NCBI GenBank assembly: GCA_021234155.1 | Contig: JAJEKV010000015.1 | Location: 12,710,304 to 12,774,303 of the forward strand | Reading direction: 5' to 3' | DNA from: Isoetes taiwanensis | Lineage: Eukaryota; Streptophyta; Lycopodiopsida; Isoetales; Isoetaceae | Length of the DNA stretch: 64,000 nt | Shown: positions 11,644 through 23,582 of the stretch, piece by piece | How positions within the stretch are numbered: position 1 is the first letter of the stretch | Layout of the letters: every line of letters begins with the position of its first letter | Notes under the pieces: generated by a model | What the model saw: only the letters and a program-made list of their open reading frames with translations | What the model was told of the DNA's origin: nothing | Database searches by the model: none | Translations under genes and position numbers: made by a program

Positions 11644-12059
11644 GTGGCGACCACAGTGGGAAAATGTGCCACTCCGTGGCGGAGAACCCACAACAACAAA
11701 AATACTAATATGGTCCTTGGGACATGTCCCCAAATGACACATTTACATATATGTTTAGAAAGAATATACCCTCCTCAAATCCAAATGACTGATACAAACA
11801 AACTGGTCCAAAATGACAGTGACGAAACAGAGCCTCTGTAACTGTGGCAAACTTTGAAAGCTGATATCTTGAGTTCCAGACCGTTTGACCTGCACCATAG
11901 CTCGTTGGATTCGTATCGCCGAAACACATCCTTTGATGTAGGATAGATTGTGTATTATGGAACTGTCACCATCTGTTTTTCTGAAAAAACGACCTCTTTG
12001 TAACCCAAAAGTTCTCCACAAATTCTCTCAGAATCGAGCTATACCAAATTTGAATCCCT

Positions 12060-13663
12060 TTAGAACTGCACTTCTCTTTCAAAATAAGGCCCGAGATCCT
12101 TGCCATTTTTCGGGATTAGGCAACAATTCCCCTTCGAGTCATCAAGTAGAATGCCCCACCGGTACCTCTTTATCAATCGAAATGGGCCTTCCCATGGGCT
12201 TTGAAATTTGGATAGATGCTTCTTAGTGGCCCCGCACAACACCAATTGCCCTTCCTCAAATGGATTGACAACCTCAGAACTTGTCTTTGATAAGCTTTAC
12301 TTTCTGTTTATGTCTCATCTCTTGCAATTGCAGCAAATCAGCCATCCTATTATGCACTTGATTTGGATTTGGAACTTCTCCTAAGTTCTCATAATAAGGT
12401 AACTCCACAAATGAACACAAAGGAATGTCCAAATGAATCGGCATCACGACTTGCACTCCATAAACCAATTCAAATGGTGTAAATCCACGTAGCCAACTTG
12501 TAAGTACACCCAAACTCCATAATGCACCTGTCAAGGCTTCATGCCAATTTCTTTGATTATCCTTCACTTTGTTTTGGCCAAGATAGCTTTCAGAATTTTG
12601 TTAGTAGACTCGCCTTTGCCCATTGCCCTCGCGGATAATAAGCGTAAGCTTGCACATGTTGAACACCAATCTTTTCTGTTAACTGAGCTACTACTTTTCC
12701 CATGAAATGACTTCCCCGATCAGACAAAAGAATGGTTGGAACACCAAACCGAGAAATCAAATTGTGATAAAGAAAGCTTACTGTGGTATTTTTTGTAGCA
12801 TGCTTTGCTGGAATTGCTTCTACCCACTTTGTAAACATACATGTGGCTGCCAAGATATACTTATGACCTTTGGAAGATGGAGGATTGATAGGCCCAATGT
12901 AGTCCAATCCCCACATATGAAATGGATTAACACTCAAAATAGGATGGAATGGCATATTATTGTGGCCTGTTAACTGCTTGTGCCTTTGACACTTCTCACA
13001 TTTACTAACAAAGTCTCTAGTATCCTTGTAAAGAGTTGGCCAATAATATCCCCAATCTGCAAAATGCCCCTGACAATCATGTGCTTGCTGCAACAAATCA
13101 TGAGTTTGCTGACCAGCAACACATCTTAATAAGAGACCTTCCATAGTCCTCTTATAAAGAATAGCTTCATGCACCACATAACCAGCTGCTTGTACTCTAA
13201 GAGCATGCTTTTGTTGCTTTGAAAATGATGATGGATAAGTCTGATCTTGTAAATACCTGTATATATTGGCATACCAAAGATCCACGGTTTCAATGAACCC
13301 TTGTAATACGCCATTATCCGAATCAAGCACTTGGCTGGTCTCTGTTTCCTCTTCTATTTCAGCACCACTACTCAAATAGGCACTTGGATTATGAGATCCT
13401 TGAGCCATCTTAACATACTTCAACTCAAATTCTTGTATGATAAGAGCCCATCTTGTAAACTTAGGATCTTGGACAGTCTTGTTGTAAATGCATGGCAATG
13501 GGTTCACATCCATATGAATGTAAACATACCATACATTTGCTGAATTCCATTGTGAAGGAAGAAGATAATGTCTAAACTTATTCAAGGCCCACTTCAATGC
13601 CAACCCAAGATGCTCCACATGAGTCCATTTACGCTCTTGTGGAGTTAACAACCCCGCTAGCAT
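12060..13663 (-). pseudogene. RNase H end and integrase of nested element
   Basis: A 357-codon frame (13663-12590) starts in the RNase H region (TPQERKWTHVEHLGLALKWA). It continues into an integrase with an HHCC-type zinc site (H-x-x-x-x-H ... KCEKCQRHK) and core motifs MWGLDYIGPI (first Asp) and LLSDRGSHF (second Asp). The glutamate region is shifted to another frame near 12600-12630, so the catalytic triad is interrupted. Downstream pieces 12567-12274 (KDNQRNWHEALTGALW, TPFELVYG) and 12245-12060 (SPWEGPFRL) complete the C-terminus. No chromodomain was seen. Confidence 0.8.
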
Positions 13664-13674
13664 AGTAATTCACA

Positions 13675-14640
13675 TCATAATGCTTTTGCTGATTTTTTTC
13701 GACATAGTGTGATAGCCAAAGCTTGCTCCCAAACAGTAAAGAATAAATGAAAAGGCTCACTCATTCTTGGAGGAATCAGCAAAGTTCTCTCTTTCAATTG
13801 TCCAAGACACCATTCAAATGCTTCTTGAGCGTCCTCCTTCCATCTAAAAATCTGCCCTTGCTTCATACAATCCACAAGTGGTCAAGTTATTTTAGCAAAA
13901 TTGTGCAAATACCTCCTACTAAAACCGAGTTGGCCATATAAGCTTCTCACTTGTGATACATTTGTAGGTGGTTTGACCTTCTCCAAGGCTGCAATCTTAC
14001 CATGATCCACTTGTAACCCCTTTTCTGAAACATAATTGCCCAATAGTTTTCCTCCTCTAGTGAAGAAAATACACTTAGCAGATTCAAACTTATGCCATAC
14101 AATCCGGCATCTTTCAAGAACTTTTCTCGAGATGATCCAAGTGATCCCTTCTTGGATTCGAAAACACTGTTAAGTCATCTATAAAGACTCTCAAAAGTCT
14201 AAAATATCATGAAAAGCATATGTCATAGCTCAAATGAAATGTGGCTGGAGCATTTGTGAGGCCAAAAGGTAATACCTTATAAGCATAGATGCCAAAAGGT
14301 GTTCGAAAAGCCGTCTTTGCTTGATGTGGTGGATAGATTTGGATCTGATTATATCCTGAGTAACCATCCAAGAAAGAATAGGCCTGATTTCCTGCAACAA
14401 TATCCAACAATGTGTCTATGAATGGTGTAGGAAAATGATCTCTTTTGTAGCTTTGTTGAGATCCCCAGAATCAATGCATACCGGATTGAGTTGTTTGGCT
14501 TTCTCACCGGTACAATAGAACTGATCCAATCTGAATTTGGCACTGGTACAATAAATCCCGCCTCCAAAAGCTTCATGACTTCAACCTTTACTTGCTCCTC
14601 TATGGCTGGACTCATTCTCCTTTGAGCTTGTTGGACTGGT
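13675..14640 (-). pseudogene. reverse transcriptase of nested element
   Basis: Minus-strand pieces: SPAIEEQVKVEVMKLLEAG and FIVPVPNSDWISSIVPVRK (14615 downward), then LDIVAGNQAYSFLDGYSGYN and FGIYAYKVLPFGLTNAPATF (14410-14207), then the catalytic box FIDDLTVFS in another frame near 14160-14190. A KLLGNYVSEKGLQV and SLYGQLGFSRRYLHNF region follows, then the start of RNase H (13875-13675). At least two frameshifts and several stops break it. The order and motifs are those of Ty3/gypsy RT. Confidence 0.8.
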
Positions 14641-14648
14641 TTTGATCC

Positions 14649-15170
14649 TTATTTCAAATCAATGGTATGAACCACAACCTCTGGTGGAATGCCTTTCAAT
14701 TCTTTGTAATTTCTTGCCAAAACATCCCTGAATTCTCTTAACAAAGATATCAAATCACGTTCCTCCTCTTGAGTAAGGTCTCCTCCAATAGTAACCAATT
14801 CTTCTTGATTTCCTTGAGAAATATTAATGTTCTTGACTGAATGTGGTGACTGTAATGAATGTGATGAATGTGGTGACAGTGATGAATGTGGTGAATGTGA
14901 TGACAGTGATGAATGTGGTGACTGTGGTGAATGTGATGACAGTGATGAATGTGGTGATTGTGGTGACTGTGATGAATATGGACTGATATGATTTACCTCA
15001 TCCTCCAGAATGTGCGCATGCCACCAAGCTTCTTGTACTTGTATAGTGGGCTGATTTCTGTTTACCCCATCCATGCTTGATGTCAAAATCAGCATCTCTA
15101 CTTGATCTAGATCAACACCTTGCTGAAATAAAGTGTCATCAATGGGTCTTTGAATGGACTCCTCCTTCAT
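14649..15170 (-). pseudogene. protease-RT spacer with Ser/His-rich repeat
   Basis: A 173-codon frame between protease and RT. Its centre (about 14840-14990) encodes tandem variants of SPHSSLSSHSPQ, from a GTGATGAATGTGGTGA-like DNA repeat. The C-terminal part (EERDLISLLREFRDVLARNY, VVVHTIDLK) is the usual segment just before RT in plant gypsy elements. The low-complexity array is probably a lineage-specific expansion by slippage. Confidence 0.7.
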
Positions 15171-15172
15171 GG

Positions 15173-16181
15173 TTACAAGAGTCTCTTGTAACTCACCTCT
15201 TCACCAATACTTTCAAGTCTTTGGATATACTTATCTGCAACTTGCTGCTGTAAATGACATATTTCTGAAATTTGGGTACCTTTTAACCACTTGTACAAAG
15301 TCTTATCTTCCCTGTCACCCACTTCCAAGACATGAAAACAACTAAGACCTTGCTGCCCTGACACCATAGCATTCTCTTTGCTGATTTCTAACTGCGGGCT
15401 GCTCAAAGAAGGATTGCAAAGAAAGGTACCTTGTGCTGATTTCAGAGGATGATCTATAGTAACCTTGTGTTCCCCTTGAAAGATGTTCATTTCACGCTTC
15501 CTCCATGAAGTCTCAGCTTGTACGGCATCTAACCATGTACGACTCAGCAACAAAGTATAAGTTTCAGCATGCACACTCTCTGGAAATTTCAAAACCATGA
15601 AATCCAAGATTGCTTCCACCTCATAAACCTTGCATAAAACATTTCTTATGATTGAATGCTTTGAGCATCATAGTTGTCGGTTCCATCATTTTCAATCCAA
15701 CTTGAAGCATTATGTGGTAAGGCATTACATTCACTCCACTGCCGGTATCTATGTTGGCCTCTTTGATTAGATATCCATTAATACTCACATCACAAAGAAA
15801 TGGCCCAGGATCCTTGGATTGCCGGGCTGGTGGCTCCATTCTCCTCTTGTCGATCTGTTGGACTGAAATTTCTGATTTTGTTCTTCCCCCTAACTCTTGC
15901 AACAAATTTAGAGAATAATGCATCAATTGCTCAAGAGTAAGTGTAACTTTAGTGGCCAAAACTTGGCTGATCACATCATCTTCATTCTGAATTTCTTCGT
16001 CCACCATAGGAGGCATCACTATGGGCTGATTTTCTTCTATAGACTGAAATTGTTCTGTGGGCAACACATTGAATTGCACCTTCTTAGGTGCTGATACCTT
16101 CAAAGCTTGTTCCTTCAAAGCCTTTGGAAAAGAGGTCTTAGTCTTCTCCGCAATTGGCACTACTCTTGGTTCTTGAACCAC
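15173..16181 (-). pseudogene. protease region of nested element
   Basis: Frames 16181-15621 and 15619-15173 on the minus strand. The aspartic protease motif is ANIDTGSGVNVMPYH (catalytic DTGS), followed in the second piece by a LLLSRTWLDAVQA stretch that matches the conserved C-terminal part of plant gypsy proteases. A stop separates the two pieces. The family releases Gag and Pol proteins; the intact DTG triad residues suggest recent inactivation. Confidence 0.75.
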
Positions 16182-16289
16182 CTTTTGTGATCTTGTAACC
16201 GCATTTACTTCTCCAATCTCTTCTGCTTGCTGAAATGGGTCACTGTCTACCTCAACAAATCCACAATTTACTACTGATTTTGCCTTCTC

Positions 16290-17683
16290 TTACTTTTTAA
16301 GCTCCTCAATAAGAGCCTTAACTTGAGGATTATCAATGTACTTTGCATCTTGAATGCAAACATCATTATTAGGAAGAGGTACTGATTCAAACACTTGCTG
16401 CTTTGGTGGATACTTGTTGGTTGCCCATTCTGGTTTCCCATGGATTTTCCAACAAGTAGTCTCATCATGCTTGAATTTATCACATAACTTGCAATATAAA
16501 TGAGCCTTACTTGGATACCATCCCTGTTTTGGCTGCACCATTGGTGTGGAACCCATTGGAACTTGTTGGGCAATTGGAGCTTGTGGCATCATTAGAACTT
16601 GTGGTATGATAGGTACTGCCTGCATTGGTTGAATAGGAATAGATGGTGCTTGTTGCATAACAGCAAATACCAGATTGGCCCTCTCAAAGAATCTCTTCTC
16701 CCTACATTCTTGATCATTATGGCCTTTGATTTGGCATCTTGAGCAGAATTTCAGCAATCTACATGTAGCATCAGAATGTCCAATAGACCCACAATACTCA
16801 CAAGTAATAAACTGCACCTCTCTTGGCTTCTCACCAATTGTAAGCTTAGAAATCTTGGCTGTAATATCCTCTGTTTTATGCTCTGGAGCAGCAACTTCAT
16901 GAATGTATCCCAGCTTATCTTCAGCCTTGAGAGCATACTTTTGTGCCTCTAGTAATGTTGTAGGTTGTTTAGCCTTCACCTTATGAGCAATAGCTCGTTT
17001 CAGCCCCTTCACATACCATTGGATATCCATTTCATCATTCCTTGCAATCTTCCAATGAACCACGGCTTTGAGAACCGCAATATACCTCTGATTATACTCT
17101 CAAATTGATTCATCTTCCTTTTGTGTGAAATTGGTCCACCTTTCCATAGTCTTATCCTTACCATGAACTTCTTGATAATTAGCAATGAAAGCTTCCTTTA
17201 ACTCCTGATATGTCATGGTATCTGGCTGAGTTTGTGCCCATTCCTCCACTGAATCTTGTAAAGAACTATGAAACCAAAGCAAATAATCACCAGCCGGTAA
17301 CTTACATTGCTGGCAATACCTCTCAAACTTCACAATATGCTTCAAAGGATCCCGATCTACCAGATCATCAAACTTTGGAATCCCCATTGTCTGAAAACCC
17401 CATACCATAGGTGGTAATACAGCTATCTCTGCCTTTGGGTTTCTTGAAATTGGAAAAACGAAATTGAATCTCCCTTCAATTTGAAAAACGAAATTGGATT
17501 ACCTTCTAGATCGGTAAATGGAATCAAAACCTCCTGGATCTGAGAATTAGACCCCAGATCTGCTCCCAAATCTGAAAACGAAATTGAATCTTGATGCAAT
17601 TTTGAACCCAAAGATTGACTCACCGGTCCCCTTCTTGTTACGATAGAGCTTGGTGGGATATCCTTCTTACTTCTCTTGGGCAT
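16290..17683 (-). pseudogene. gag of nested element, three zinc knuckles
   Basis: An N-terminal piece 17683-17423 and the main frame 17408-16290 differ by a frameshift near 17440, and the main frame has one in-frame stop at about 17097. The capsid-like core has ERYCQQCKLPAGDYLLWF, WAQTQPDTMTYQELKEAF and FTQKEDESI followed by EYNQRY. Three CCHC knuckles follow: CEYCGSIGHSDATC, CSRCQIKGHNDQEC and CKLCDKFKHDETTC. Role: packaging of element RNA in virus-like particles (family knowledge). The two disruptions mean no full Gag is made from this copy without suppression. Confidence 0.8.
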
Positions 17684-17872
17684 AAAACTATGCTCCCCTT
17701 GTCAAATTCTACCCCACAAATCAATTACGGCAAAATTCCCTTCACTCAAGAAATTGCTCCTTTCTCAATGGTGCCGTTCTTTACCGACGAACACCAATAC
17801 CAATGGTAACAACTCCTTTTTCAATGGAAATTCTTGCCGATCAATGGTCTGTCGAGCATCGTGGTCGCCAAT

Positions 17873-18240
17873 TGTTAGAGCCTGAACTCTAACCTTGCAA
17901 GAAGGATGAAAAAAAAAACCCAACAATACAAGCTCAATCTATCAGAACAAGGCAATGCACAACACAAAGAATCATCATCTCCATAGATAGATCAAGAAAA
18001 TAATCCCCCTCAATACACCGTCTCTCTCTCTGTTCTTTTCTCTCTGCTCAGATAATCCAGTAATGATCATGCCCACAATGCATACGTGCAAATATCCTGC
18101 ACGCGTGCATGTGCATATCTCCCTCCATATACATTATACTATCTCCTCTACCACCACAATAGTGGTGAGTGTGGTGAGTGGTGACGAATGTGGTGAGTGG
18201 TGAGTGGTGAAGAGTGTGGTGAGTGGTGACCACCCCAACA
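17873..18240 (-). repeat. 5' LTR of nested element (right)
   Basis: 368 bases, same termini as the left LTR. Directly inside, on the minus strand after two bases, lies TGGCGACCACGATGCTCG (from 17870 downward). It starts with the TGG expected opposite a tRNA CCA end and is a plausible primer binding site; the tRNA identity is not established. Confidence 0.9.
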
Positions 18241-19755
18241 GCTAGGAGGATGGGAGACACCCTCGGAGAACGACGATGAAGATGCTTGCGACTACATCCA
18301 GGGTGTGTGCCAAATCTTTGCTGCCATTGATTCAGAGAGTCAACATCAGATCATCTCAACAATAGGGAAAGTCAAAGCCAAGTCCTTCATAGTGTTGATA
18401 GACACGGGGAGCACCCATAATTTTGTTTCACCAATTGCAAGGATGGTGGAGTTGTTGAAGCTGAAACCTTTGAAGTCCAAGCCCAGGCCTGTTGTGTTGG
18501 CAAGTGGAGCAATCCGACACATAGCAGGAAAGAGGATCAACTTTGGCATAGACTTGCCAGGTATCAACATTGGAATGGGAGCAGAAGTCATGAACATTGG
18601 CAAGTATGACTTGATCATAGGCATGGAATATCTTGGTCCGGCTGGAGCTGTAGTTGATTGTGGGAAGCAGAAAGTCACTTTAATGGCGCCAAATGGCAAA
18701 GTCATTGAGATAACAAGTAAAGAAGTCACCCCAATCATGCAATGCATATCTAGTACGAAGTTACTTAGATGCATAAAGAAGGAGCAAGTGGCCTATGTCT
18801 TTAAGCTCAAAATTGAAGAGCCAGAAACAGAGGAAGACAAGGAGGCCAAAGCATTGAACAAGGTCCTAAAGCCAATAGCCAAGCTAGTGAAGGAATTCCA
18901 TGATTTGTTCCCAGATGAGATCAAGCAACTTCCACCTTACAGGAGAGTCGAGTGTGAAATAGCACTTGAACCAGGGACTAAGCACCTCAGGAGTTGACGG
19001 AATTGAAGAAGCAATTACAGGAGTTGCTAGACCTAGGTTTTATAAGACCTAGTGTCTCCCTGTTCGGGGCGCCAATCCTATTTGTCAAGAAAAAAGATAG
19101 AAGTCTCAAAATGTGCATTGACTATTATCAATTGAAAAAGCATACCATCAAGAACAAATATGAGTTGCCCTGATCAGATGATTTGATGGATCCGCTGCAA
19201 GGAGCAAAAGTTTTCTCCAAGATAGACTTGAAGTCAGGCTACCATCAGATATGGATCAAGGAAGAAAACATTCATAAGACTGCATTCAGGACGAGATATG
19301 GCCATTACGAGTTCACAGTGATGCCATTTGGGTTGTCCAACGCCCCAGCAACATTCATGAGACTCATGAACGACGTTTTTCGTGAGTTTCTAGACACGTT
19401 CATCATAGTTTTCTTTGATGACATTCTAGTTTACAGCAAATCCTTGGAGGAGCATGCCCAACACTTGAGGAAGGTACTTGAAAAGTTGAGGAGGCATCAA
19501 CTTTATGTGAAGCTATCCAAGTGTCACTTCGCCACCGAAAGAGTAGAGTACTTGGGGCATGTAATTACAGCGGAAGATATTTCCACCGACCCTGTAAAGA
19601 TTGAAGCGGTAATTGATTGGCCAATACCGAAGAACGTCCATGAATTGAGGAGCTTCCTCGGCTTAGCAGGGTATTACAGAAAGTTCGTCAGGAACTTTGC
19701 AAAGGTAGCAGCACCGTTAACGGACCTCACCAAAGCTGAGAAGATAAAAGATTAG
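18241..19755 (+). pseudogene. protease and RT of the older Ty3/gypsy element
   Basis: The frame resumes at the GCTAG copy and is in phase with the gag side. Protease motif VLIDTGSTHNFV (from about 18395) is followed by a retropepsin-like strand KYDLIIGMEYLG. After a frameshift near 18990, RT begins ([13 protein letters not shown], then a stop at about 19172). It continues in a 190-codon frame from 19183: [25 protein letters not shown], catalytic box FFDDILVYS, then [10 protein letters not shown] and [15 protein letters not shown]. It is typical Ty3/gypsy and probably chromoviral. A stop at 19753-19755 ends the piece. Confidence 0.85.
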
Positions 19756-20255
19756 GCGAGTCATTGGTAAAAGAAGGCCTATGCAGCATTTGAGACATTG
19801 AAGGAAGCTTTAACGACCGCCCTAGTCTTAATATTGCCCGATCCAGAGAAAGATAAGTTGGTGGCAACCGATGCTAGCAAGATTGCAACAAGAGTGGTCT
19901 TGATGCAGGAGGAGAGGGTGGTAGCATACGATTCAAGGAAGATGAATGATGCCGAAACACGCAACCCAACCCACGACTAGGAGTCACTAGCAGAGCATTG
20001 AGAATATGGAGACGCTATCTATTGGGAAGGAAGTTCCAATTAGATACAGACCACCAGAGTCTACAGTATGTCTTCACCCAACCACATCTCAACTTGAGAC
20101 AAAGGAGATGGATGGAGTTCCTGGAGGAGTATGATTATGACATCACGTACAAACTAGGCAAGCTCAACGTGGTTGCGGACACGCACTCAAGGCACCCCTT
20201 GACGACGAGAGTCCATTGCAATGCCATATCAACACTCACCATGGCAAGAAGATAG
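19756..20255 (+). pseudogene. RNase H region of the older Ty3/gypsy element
   Basis: Pieces 19798-19980 and 19998-20255 contain LVATDASKIATRVVLMQ (RNase H first Asp), RKMNDAETRNPTHD, then FQLDTDHQSLQYVFTQPHLN and RQRRWMEFLEEYDYDI. Stops separate the pieces. The sequence order matches the RNase H that follows RT in plant gypsy elements. Confidence 0.75.
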
Positions 20256-20263
20256 AATAGACG

Positions 20264-21141
20264 TTGCCAACTGACCCAGACTTTATGGAAGCATGGGCAA
20301 GCCTTTCCAAGGAGGCAAGAACGGACAAAGAGAGGGAAACCTTGAAGCATTTTCAGAAAGAAGGTAATCTATTGTATTATAAGAACAAATTGTGCGTACC
20401 AGATTCATCCGGAATCAGGAAGTTAATACTCCATGACACGCACAATAGCCCAATAGCCGGCTACGCAGGTTTTATGAAAACCTCCTTCAAGATAAGAAGT
20501 AGCTACTATTGGCCCTGCATGAAGAAGCAGATAGCCAAGTACATTCGAGAATGTCATCTATGTCAGCAGACGAAGGCAGAAATCTTCGAATTTCAGGAGT
20601 GTTAGAGCCATTGCCAGCGCCAAATGTCAAATGGGAAGTAATAAGCATGGACTTCATAACATGACTCCCAAGAACCATAAGGGGCAAGGATGCCTTAATA
20701 GTAGTGGTCGACAAGTTGTAAAAAATGGCGCATTTTGTGCCATGCAAGAATACGGATACGACATTGGATACTGCCGTGTTGTTCACAAAGGAGATCTTCC
20801 GACTCCATGGAATGCCAAGGGAGATAATCTTTGATAGGGATTCAAAGTTCATGAGTGCACTTTGGCAAGACCTCTTCACTACCATCCAGACGAAGCTGTC
20901 GATGAGCACGGCATATCACCCTCAGATGGATGGGCAGACGAAGTGTACGAATCAGATACTTAAAGATATGCTGAGGAATTACGTCTGGAGCAAGCAATCA
21001 AAGTGGGACAATTACATTCACTTGGTGGAGTTTGCATACAATAGCACCAAGCAGGAGTCATCTCAAATGCCATCGTTCATGATCAACTATCGCTACCAAT
21101 GCTTGACCCCAGACACTTGCACAATCCCGTATCCAAGGTAG
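20264..21141 (+). pseudogene. integrase of the older Ty3/gypsy element
   Basis: Zinc-binding region: HDTHNSPIAGYAGFMKT ... YYWPCMKKQIAKYIREC and HLCQQTK. Core: a MDFIT stretch with an internal stop near 20660, then FDRDSKFMSALWQDLF and YHPQMDGQTKCTNQ. The last motif is normally DGQTE, so the catalytic Glu reads Lys here. Stops and a frameshift near 20620-20730 also break the frame. Integration function is lost. Confidence 0.8.
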
Positions 21142-21640
21142 AAGTATCCCAGCAGATGCTAGCCGACATGCAGCAGTTGGTGGAGGAAGTGAGAGGACAT
21201 CTTCTAGTAGCAAGGAGTGGGCAGAAGAGCGTAGCCGATAAGCACAGAACAATGAGAGAGTTCCAAGTAGGGGACAATGTGTGGCGCTGAAGATCAAGGT
21301 CAAACAAGCAAAGCTCCGCATCGGCAATTGCAAGAAGCTTGCTCCAAGATGGGCTGGGCAGTTTAGGAAAACCAAAAGAGTAGGTAATCAATCTTACAAG
21401 TTGGATCTGCCAGCACACCTCAAAATCCATAGGGTCTTCCACGTAAGTCTCCTGAAGAGGCACACTCCTAATCCAAAGGAGGTATTGGAAACGACAGAGT
21501 TACTGAAAATGACAGATGACCAACTCGAGATCGTCCCAGAGGTTCTTCTTGACAGGTCCTACAAGAAAATAAGAAGATCCTAATTTCTCCAATACCTAGT
21601 GAAGTGGACAGACTTACATGGGGGATTTGCTAGGGGATTT
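21142..21640 (+). pseudogene. integrase C-terminus with chromodomain remnant
   Basis: Frames 21099-21290 (DMQQLVEEVRGHLLVARSGQ, FQVGDNVW) and 21281-21583 (LAPRWAGQFRKTKRVGNQSY, LDLPAHLKIHRVFHVSLLKR) are the usual end of a chromoviral integrase. IVPEVLLDRSYKKIRRS, a stop, then QYLVKWTDL matches the first part of a chromodomain before similarity is lost. This supports a chromovirus origin. No 3' LTR was found, so the element is probably truncated near 21640. Confidence 0.7.
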
Positions 21641-21867
21641 GAGCACTCTTTTTATTGTGTAATCTCAGGAAGGAATCTCATTGATTTACATAGGTCAGAT
21701 GCCATAAATAGCACAGGTTGTGGAGCGAGTGGGTTTGTTACAAACGGCTATTTGTCAGGAGAATCTGCTGGCTTTGATGAACATCCAACACCGTTGACTA
21801 ACTATACCTATTAGGAATTTCATATGTTCATATATCTCTCTTTATACTTCGTGAAGTCTGTATATTA

Positions 21868-22250
21868 GCTTCTAGCTCTTCCTGTAGCAAAAACTACTCT
21901 ACACCAATTTATTGCAAATGTCATCCCAATATCCAAGCAACGGGATTTATATAGATCTTATTATCCAAACAACGGGACTTCTATAGATCTTTCAACAGTG
22001 AAGCGTCTGCAAACAGAGTAAGATTAATGATGGAAGTATAAACAATGCATAGTAGGATTAAATTAAACCGAATCAGGCCTGAGTACAACGGGCCTGCAGA
22101 ACATTCTCAGAATCACTAAGTATGCTGCAGTAGCCTGCAAGCATTGGTTTCCATATCAAACTATTACATTGTCAAATGTTATCAAAGCCCTCAGAAGCAT
22201 CTTGTATATTGCCTTATTTACCATACATATCGACGAGATGTTCTAATGCA
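21868..22250. repeat. duplicated block A, copy 1
   Basis: Contains GCAAAAACTACTCTACACCA, ATAGATCTTTCAACAGTGAA and the PPR-derived CTCAGAATCACTAAGTATGC segment. The same block recurs at 28293-28560 and 31666-32280. On the minus strand its right half corresponds to the part of a PPR protein that reads well at 28421-28642. Confidence 0.7.
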
Positions 22251-23573
22251 TGTCTTATTGGGCCATTGATTTACATAATATTCTCATGGATATTCCTTCT
22301 GCTGCATTTCAGACCATCCACCAAGTCCGTGATGGGGTCAAATCCCCATTTCCACCTCAGCATAAGATTTTGTAACCTTTGCAATAAGTCAGAATACAAG
22401 TCAACATAATCTCACAGAACAGCTCCTGAGGGGATTTGAACCCCAGTTGCCACATAATTCAGCACAAAATAAAATGAACTCACATAAAACAACAAAATTT
22501 GAAAGAGTATGCAGAACCACACCATTTCCAAAGATGCAAGAGACCCCTTAAGCTTTAAATGGAACCTTCAACAGAAGCACTTTGGGCGGAATCATAGTGG
22601 CAGGATTATGTACATGTGATCTTACCTTATTCTACATGCAAACCTGTTGAACATGAGGAAGGAAGCCATACATGTGCCTGCGAAACTGCCCAAGCAAACA
22701 ACTTAAACATTTTAAATGTCACATCATAGCCACAGATTCCTTACCCATTTTCCTGGATTCTGAGATAGAATGGGAAAGGGGAAAAAAGATCCAGTCGAAA
22801 GATCTTGTATTGTCTAGTTCTCTGTTGAAAAGGCCGCCAAGCTCTTGCTGCCATTTATGTTCCAGTAGAAGAAGCAGGTTGGAAGCATATTTGACAAACA
22901 TAGTTGGAAGCAAAAGAAGCAGGTTGGAAGCAGATCACAGAAGTAGCTATGGCGATTTACCACAGACAAAACTAGGGCTTCAAGAACACTCACTCGTCCG
23001 AATGTAGAACAGACTACTCCATAGCTTCGTTTTCCAAGTACTTCAAGTATTCTCTATCTATGAGCTGCACTATATTGAAAGTAGAGCTCAGAATCGACCA
23101 TGCTCTTGGTACACTGAGATTTCAACTCTGAAAGTGCACGCAACTAGAAATAAAAGAAAAATGGCATACCTTGCAACCCTGATCTCCAGTACCCATAATG
23201 GGAATGGATTTTTCCCCATCACATTTAACACCATTTACCACAGAACTTGGCTATGGCAATGAATTAGGATTATGCCGACCGTTTATGCTTTGGTTATGCC
23301 ACCATTTGAAGCTACGCCGGTCGTTTATGCTCAAATCCAGCTATCTTTGCCCACACGCTCAAACCCGCAGTCCTTTCCATTCTTTTTCTGCCCTGCATCT
23401 TTGCCATTCATTGGTCCACCATGCAGAACCCCTCTGCGCCTTCTCCATGGGTTCCCCCTATAACATCCCCTAAAAGACCCCCTCTGCACCTTCGTGGGCT
23501 CCCCCTGCGCCACGCCGACTACCTCGCAACACCTTCTACATGCTGCAACCAAATCGCCATGTGGATCCAAACC
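22251..23573. other. no gene recognised
   Basis: Only short frames are present. Bases 22860-22940 contain a short repeated phrase (AGAAGCAGGTTGGAAGCA, twice). Nothing else could be assigned. Confidence 0.4.
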
Positions 23574-23582
23574 ATGAAATAT

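Larger units (their letters stand above)
11276..18240 (-). mobile_element. nested Ty3/gypsy LTR retrotransposon, minus strand
   Basis: A 6965-base element with direct LTRs (11276-11643 and 17873-18240, 368 bases each), both beginning TGTTAGAG and ending CCCAACA. They differ at four positions by my reading. It is flanked by the 5-base duplication GCTAG (11271-11275 and 18241-18245). Coding order on the minus strand is gag, protease, RT/RNase H, integrase. Premature stops and frameshifts make this copy non-autonomous despite its young LTRs. It sits between the gag and protease of the older plus-strand element, whose reading frame continues across the insertion once the element and one target copy are subtracted. 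The lineage within Ty3/gypsy is not certain; no chromodomain was seen. Confidence 0.93.

Noticed and set aside
14830-14990. CRISPR-like array
   Set aside because: It is an in-frame low-complexity repeat in pol without unique spacers, in plant DNA.
21641-21860. 3' LTR of the older Ty3/gypsy element
   Set aside because: No similarity to the DNA upstream of its gag and no TG...CA pair could be found.
22420-22450. Possible tRNA/SINE B box (GGTTCAAATCC type) on the minus strand
   Set aside because: No A box at the right distance and no cloverleaf can be drawn.
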